DNA of 64,000 bases, from assembly GCA_003993805.1 (NCBI GenBank), contig RSEF01000004.1, positions 78,239,051 to 78,303,050 on the forward strand, given 5' to 3'. This stretch comes from Himantopus leucocephalus. Taxonomy: Eukaryota > Chordata > Aves > Charadriiformes > Recurvirostridae. The translations under genes were made by a program, and so were the position numbers. Each line of letters starts with the position of its first letter. Position 1 is the stretch's first letter. Below, in pieces: positions 58,701 to 64,000 of the stretch. The notes beneath the pieces were generated by a model, which worked only from the letters and a program-made list of their open reading frames with translations, ran no database searches and was not told where the DNA came from.

Positions 58701-60944
58701 GCCCATACTCCACATACAAAAATCTGAAAGGTTTTTAGTAACTGTTCATAGAAGAATGATTTATAGAAGCCAGTTCCGCACTTGGATGCATAAAACAAAA
58801 AGTGGTCATAAAAAAAAAAAAAGCAAACTGTTAGTATGAATAAATCCTACGTATGCAAATTTGGAATAGCAATATCTAAACAATTCAACCATTGCTAAAG
58901 ATGATTAACTTAAAGCTATGCTATAGTAAGTGTATCACAGTTAGGTTCACATAAACAAAAATATTGTTTTTCAGAACCTCTAAATGAGAAAAGACAGAAA
59001 AGATTAAAGATGAAAATAAGTAGCATTTCTGCTTCAAAAACATGGATACGTATGAGGTGTATCATGACAATTTGTCCATATCTAAGACCTCTATCAGGTA
59101 GGATTATTAAAAACTAAATGCATTCAAAGCTGAGGGAAAAGCTCTGACTTATTCTTTAACCGGCATAGGAAAAGACTGCGCACATTTCTTAACTACCTAT
59201 ATACATTAAATGTTAGCTTTGATCTTTAATGAACTCTTCATTGTATACAAATTTTACCACAGACTTAAAGCACATTTGAAGGCAGAAAATACTGTGTACT
59301 AAAAAGTGCTTTAATCTGGCATAGAAAGATACAGGAAGAATCAGTACCTTTCAACTAAATTAGGCAAATTAAAAGCAGAAATAAGCACATCTTTAACAGT
59401 GAGGTAAATAATTGCTGGAATTATTGCCAAAGGAGAATAATAAATTCTATCCATCTTAGACTTTTCACATCAGATCCATTCCAGAAGATAGGTTTAGATG
59501 AATATATGTAGCTAGGTTCAACCCAGGAAAAAAAATTGTCTGTACTGTACACAAGATCAAAGTATATTATCTAATTCTTTCTTCTGGAATTAAAATTTAC
59601 ACTTCTTTAAGGCTATGTTTGAATGCATTAACAATAATAATTTACTTTAACAGAGTAGTAATCTTACCCAGATTGTAAATTCACAAGTATTTTCTAAGTA
59701 AAAACACATTAATAATTACATATTACAATGTATTAATGACTTGATATTTATAAATGAAATGCAATTCTAAAAAAAAGGAAGATTAATTTGAGTTAGTGAC
59801 TGAACAAATAGTGGCCTTTTTCTAAGCCATATCTGGTTTTCTAAAACTGAACTCTAATACAAACATTCAATGATGAACACAAGAACAGAAAGCTACAGTG
59901 GCTGGAATTTGGCTAAACTTTTTAAAGAGATAGCAAAAGCAATTATAACAGTTTCCAGAGATATAAAACAAAAATTCTTCACATTTTAAGAATATAAATA
60001 TTTGTTTGCTTTCGTGAGTTTTAAATCCTCCATTGGGTTCACCATTATTTGACAAGGAGTCAATCTTCTTTACTTATCCAAAGAAAGGCAGTACTTAGGG
60101 TTTTTTTTTCATTCTCCTACTTTCTTATTTCCTCAGACAGATCTGGTAAAACATTCTTGAATAAAGTGATGTTTGTTTTCCTAGACCATTTAACTTTTCC
60201 CATTTCAGAAATGGAAATACTGGAGTTTGGCTTTAGTGCTAGTCCATTCCAGCATCAAGTAGGGTAAAAGGCAGTGGTAAACAACCCCAGCTTTCCACCA
60301 TTCCAGCAGAGGAAATTCTAGTTCAAATTTCACTATTTGCTCTGTTTGTTTAGAAGATTAAAAGATTTCTTTGTTCCCCCTTAAGAAGGTTTTTTTTTTT
60401 TTACTATTGCAGCTATCAAGAGGCATGAAATTTGTATCTACGTAGATATAACATAGACTTTCAAACTCTTCATTTTTCACTTGACCTTATCTTAACTGTC
60501 TGAAGAAATAGTAAACATTCTCAAGAGGAGAATAACAAATTGTAAATGCTGCATTATTTTAGTGTCTGAATATTTTTTTTTTATGCATATACTTCTTGTT
60601 TAACCTTCAGTAAGCAACTTTGGGTGTTCAGAATTGCCATTTTTCAGTGCTGTCCTTTTGGCTTCTATGAAGCTGTAAAATATCTCCTGCTTCAAGCATA
60701 TCAGCTGAAATCAGTCCAAGAGGAATGTCCTCACTGATTGCATTTCTGCTAAGCAAACCATGTGCTTGTGATGACACTGTATTTCCTTGAAGAAAATCAG
60801 TTTAAAAATCAATTGAAAAAGGTTGATCAACCACTATGTCATCAGTGAACATGTCCTATTTTAGTTTTAAGTGCATGCTAACAGTTCTTTATTGTGATGT
60901 GCTGAACTTGGAGGAACTGAATAGTTTGTATTATAAATTTACAA
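55701..60944. other. Unique AT-rich sequence, no gene seen
   Basis: Five kilobases without a recognisable gene. A 'ttaattaactttaaaa' motif occurs twice (about 57257-57272 and 57285-57300). A strong TATA-type hexamer context lies at 56823-56830. A-rich tracts with CAAA or ACCA units occur at about 56912-56930 and 57925-57958. Confidence 0.55.
56823..56830 (+). promoter_or_regulatory. TATA-box-like motif
   Basis: TATAAAAG preceded by GGGGC, a textbook core-promoter arrangement. It is followed by a CT-rich stretch where initiation would fall. No downstream exon, LTR or open frame was recognised, so it may be a chance match in AT-rich DNA. Confidence 0.2.
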
Positions 60945-61235
60945 TCAGTGATCTACCTGGAAGGACTTTGGAACAGAAGTTGCATTGTGTGACTGGAGAC
61001 TGGTGAATGTACTGTCTCCATTTAAGAAAAAGAGGGGGAAGCAAGTGATACAGGCAAACAGAGGTCCATTCGTCTGACTTCTGTGTATAAGGGCTTTTAG
61101 AAAAAAAATAAAGATGAAGTTCAGGCATGGAAGTAACTGGAAAAGGCTATAAAATACAGATAAAAGGTAACTTTTACCAGACAAAAGCAAACATTTTCTT
61201 AGCAAATTTGCTGATTTGCTAGACATGGAAAAAGA
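60945..61235 (+). mobile_element. Ancient CR1-like reverse-transcriptase remnant
   Basis: 'ggaacagaagttgcattgtg' followed by 'tgactggagactggtgaatg' corresponds to the CR1 segment encoding DWRLANV. This is followed by a lysine-rich part (KKKRGK in place of the usual YKKGRKED), then 'cagaggtccattcgtctgac' for the YRPVSLT motif. Further on, 'aaatttgctgatttgctaga' recalls the helix before the next polymerase block. There are stops, indels and loss of the middle. The divergence is far greater than in the other CR1 copies apart from 8215-8480. Confidence 0.58.
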
Positions 61236-61510
61236 TTTAGCACTGTGTCTTTCCCTATGCATTTATAACACTTACTTTTCCTCTTATTTATTGTTGATGA
61301 GATCATAAACATAGAGCAGGATAAGAGTAAAAGGGCTCCTCCTTGTTTTTACCCCATACTTCTATGACAGAACTCTACAAACTTACATGAATTCTACAGT
61401 GAAAGATTTCTTATGGTAAATACTACTCGTTGAAACGGAAATTATTTTTAGGAATTTTTTGGTTTGATGAGTTTCCAAATACCTGGCTCAGGGCCATTGT
61501 TCTGATGATG
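61236..61510. other. Unassigned sequence between CR1 fragments
   Basis: No gene recognised. The left part may be further degraded continuation of the old CR1 fragment. Confidence 0.5.
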
Positions 61511-61764
61511 AAGCCAGTTGTCCAGGACCATGTCCAGATGGCTTTTGAATGTCCCCAAAGACGGAGACTCCACAACCCCTCTGAGTAACCTGTGCCAGTG
61601 CTTGGCCACTGTCACAGTAAAAGTGTTTTCTTATGTTCGCATGGAACCTCCTGTGTTTCAGTTTGTGTCCCTTGCCTCTTGTCCTGTCACTGGGCACCAC
61701 TGAAAAAAGCCTGGATCCATCTTCTTTACAACCTCCCTTCACATTTTATACACATTCATAAGGT
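61511..61764 (-). mobile_element. CR1 non-LTR retrotransposon, internal 3' piece lacking its terminus
   Basis: Contains 'ccagttgtccaggacc', 'gtccccaaagacggagactc', 'cttgcctcttgtcctgtcac' and 'cattttatacacattcataa' in reverse orientation. The minus-strand frame has GCKEDGSRLF and DRTRGKGHKLKHRRF. The terminal repeat and 3' UTR end expected to the left are missing, so this copy has been cut at its 3' side as well as 5' truncated, unusual among the CR1 pieces here. It belongs to the more diverged CR1 type. Confidence 0.9.
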
Positions 61765-63509
61765 GTTTATTTAGCCCACAAAAACTGCACTGGATATTTG
61801 TTCTACTCACTCATCCTTGAGGCTCGGTTGTAATTTGGATGTAATGTGTGTTTACGTGTGTGTGAGTGCGCACCTATAAGCATGAACAAGGGAGGATCCA
61901 AAACGAATGTCAATGAACTAGGAGACAGAATACTCATCTTTGTAACACAGCAATTAACTCAAAAAGGAAATATGAAAAAGGCAGTGTATTTTCTCACACA
62001 AAGACACTCATTCTGGGAAGCTAGAGCAATAGTCTACAAAACTTAGCCAGAATATTCAGAAGAGTCACTGCTACAAGGCCCTGACCACTGTAGCAGATAC
62101 CTTATCAGTGTCTTAGCAGCTGAGACCTCTTCAGCACACAAAAAAGTACTTAACCTTATACATGTGCAAGCACTTTTACAACATAACATGCTCTCCCCTT
62201 AAATATGTGTTTGAATAGTTTGTTGAATTATGTTCCAAGGGTTAGATACAGAATCAATCAGATTCTGAATACAGTTTAATGATGGAAAACACAACTTGGA
62301 TGGGATTTGGGTGTCTTATTCCAAAATTGTCATCCACAAAAAGCTATCCAACTGGTTTAAATTTGGTATATGAAATCAGCTTATAACTAAAACCATCTGA
62401 GATGCACAAAATTGACAGTCTGTCAGGAAGACGACCTGCTGAGCTTTTGTCTGAACGGATCCAACATATAGCAAATCAGCAATTATTTCAGCAGAACTTA
62501 GGGTAGCCACTGCAACAGGATAGCAGATTGTTTTGCTGTTAAATTCCCTGCTAGGCTTCTGAGAATTGTTCTAATAACTTGTCCGGAAACTGGACAACAT
62601 AAAGTTTCAAACTTTTCAAACAAAATTTTAATGTTGTTATGTATTTTTATTAAATTACAAATATTTTAAGACAAAAAGCCACTCCTTCAAAGTGAGGCTC
62701 TTTATATCTGCAGTTGATGTAGTCCAAGAGAGGGACTAGAAGACTCTGGAGGTAAGTCAGTGGAGAGTTTTGTGGTTACAAAATGGCTCCATCAACATAC
62801 TGCTGTGATTTGGGATATAAGGCAATTCAGTATCAGGACCTGTTTTGTCAAGTACCTCCTTCTTCTGGAAAAAAAAGATACCTCAAGAAATTTATGGGTA
62901 GACTTTATATTCTTAGAGATTGAACAGACAGCACTTACATGTAATCTTTTTGTTTGGTAATCTTAATGTTGAAAGAAGATTAATAAAATAATTTCATACC
63001 TAGGTCCACGCACACAAAACCATAAAATCTTTCATCCTATTTATTTATTTAATGAATTCAGGTCCAAATTCCATTTTTTTGTCGCTCTTTTCAAGAAAAC
63101 AATGCTTTTCAAATTAAAAAAAAGTTGTTTCTCATATCGCTGTGGGTAACATCAGACCTCAGGTGCTTAAGTGAAAGAGTTTTCCATTGTCAGAGTGTGG
63201 TGATTCCACAGTGGAGTATTTATGCCAGCTGCTATATAAACAAACATTTTGTCCTTGAGCCACAGATGAGGATACACATACTTCACATCAATGTGTTCTT
63301 ACTTTGGGTACACAATACAGAAAAAACAGGCACAAGCTCTGCAAGAGAATCTTTATGGAGTAACTAGAAGGAAAGGAGGGTTGCAATTAGGAAATATATT
63401 GAGAATTTTTACTTTTAAATCAAATAAAAGTTTGTTTAAGAGGGATTTCTGTCTTTTGTGACCTCAGTAGGACTATTTTGACAAAACAGATCTATAAGAT
63501 CTCATCCGT
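61765..63509. other. Unique AT-rich sequence, no gene seen
   Basis: Nothing supported. A short GTGT-rich patch is present near 61848-61870. Confidence 0.6.
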
Positions 63510-63960
63510 AGGCACCCCCGCCACACTACCTTAAGAGGCAGCCCTAGGGCACACAGCAACCAGGAGCGCTGCAGAGCGGGCAAACAGAGCATGGCGTGTC
63601 AGCCAGAGAGTGGCGTGGCAGTTTGCGTGGAAGGGCATGCGGAAAGGTGCTGAAGCTGTATCGGCTCCACCAGGGAGCCATGGTATCCCCCTGGCGGAAA
63701 GCCTCGGCCTCCCCAAGCTCTGCCCCCAGCAGGACTGAGGCAGCTTCCCAAACAGAGCTCTGGTGGGGACACGCTGCCACCCAGGTGCCAGGCTGCAGGG
63801 TCTGACCTGCTCTGAGGCTGGTATCAGATGGCAGCAGTGAGGGTGCCAGTGGGAGGTATGCCCGGGTAGAGGAACTCCTCCACCTGGTGATGGAGCTCAA
63901 GGAAGAAGTAAGTAGACTGAGAACTATCAGGAATTGTGAGAGAGAGAGAGACTGCTGGAA
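63510..63960 (+). mobile_element. 5' region of a CR1-like non-LTR element, interrupted at its right side
   Basis: The stretch is abruptly GC-rich compared with everything to its left. It contains a leader (63510-63595) and then an ORF1-like frame (listed separately). The sequence is cut at 63960 by the end of another CR1 in opposite orientation. CR1 copies are normally 5' truncated, so finding the 5' part is unusual; the remainder of this element may lie beyond the window, after the inserted CR1. The assignment rests on the ORF1-like coiled coil and my memory of avian CR1 5' ends. A retroviral leader is the main alternative. Confidence 0.58.
63596..63958 (+). pseudogene. CR1-like ORF1, N-terminal part, one stop codon
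   Basis: From the ATG at 63596 one frame is open for 69 codons, meets a TGA at 63803-63805, and continues in the same frame to the insertion point. The first part is basic (MSAREWRGSLRGRACGK) with a Ser/Pro/Thr-rich middle (ASASPSSAPSRTEAASQTEL). After the stop comes a clear amphipathic helix with regular Leu/Val spacing, VEELLHLVMELKEEVSRL (63866-63919), typical of the coiled coil of non-LTR retrotransposon ORF1 proteins. No zinc knuckle is reached before the break. The stop and the inserted CR1 make it non-functional. A minus-strand frame of 118 codons over the same DNA is a shadow. Confidence 0.55.
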
Positions 63961-64000
63961 TCATAGAATCATAGAATTGTTGAGGTTAGAAGGGACCTTT
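63961..64000 (-). mobile_element. CR1 3' end, running off the window
   Basis: Starts with two TCATAGAA units and continues 'ttgttgaggttagaagggac', the CR1 3' UTR end in reverse orientation. Only 40 bp are inside the window. It interrupts the CR1-like ORF1 to its left. Confidence 0.93.

Noticed and set aside
63544..63900. 118-codon minus-strand frame
   Set aside because: Shadow of the GC-rich CR1-like ORF1 on the plus strand, which carries the coiled coil.
1..64000. CRISPR arrays, tRNA or rRNA genes, bacterial-type operons, phage or plasmid modules
   Set aside because: None seen. Repeats here are transposon ends or microsatellites, and no cloverleaf-type or rRNA sequence was recognised.

Overview
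The window looks like bird nuclear DNA: AT-rich, gene-poor sequence whose recognisable content is almost entirely transposable-element debris. The diagnostic signs are repeated CR1 non-LTR retrotransposon 3' ends (TCATAGAA / ATTCTATGA terminal repeats and the conserved C-terminal part of CR1 ORF2) and solo LTRs of endogenous-retrovirus families I know from neoavian genomes. Group and family assignments come from memory of these families; no search was run. I found no host protein-coding exon, tRNA, rRNA, CRISPR array or bacterial-type operon. The short open frames scattered through the window are chance frames or fragments of repeats.

Layout. 1-1126: unassigned sequence, then the 3' part of an LTR carrying six degenerate internal units (476-746). 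4980-5535: a full-length-looking solo LTR of a second, related family. 8215-8480: a very old CR1-like reverse-transcriptase remnant. 11886-12477: a candidate LTR. 15117-15216: a 100-N assembly gap after a poly-A run. 15581-16437: a CR1 3' piece. 16425-22150: two separate pairs of diverged direct repeats, possibly unnamed old elements. 28484-28925: the CR1 copy with the best-preserved reading frame. 33572-35775: two more CR1 pieces. 37963-38687: a solo LTR on the minus strand with TATA box and poly-A signal still visible. 39268-39759: CR1. 41890-43345: an old CR1 split by a later CR1 insertion that is itself internally deleted. 43346-55356: mostly non-repetitive AT-rich sequence with a GGAA microsatellite, three single-N gaps and a 111-bp near-perfect duplication that is probably an assembly error. 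55357-55700: the youngest-looking CR1. 60945-61235: a second ancient CR1 reverse-transcriptase fragment. 61511-61764: CR1. 63510-64000: GC-rich 5' part of a CR1-like element (ORF1 with a coiled coil), cut by another CR1 end that runs off the window.

Nothing here supports a new multi-gene system. The useful results are the order of transposon insertions (nested CR1, CR1 into a CR1-like ORF1), the LTR internal-repeat expansion, two uncharacterised diverged repeat pairs, and a set of likely assembly artefacts that should not be read as biology. The long repeat-poor stretches could hold conserved noncoding elements, but that cannot be judged from one sequence.
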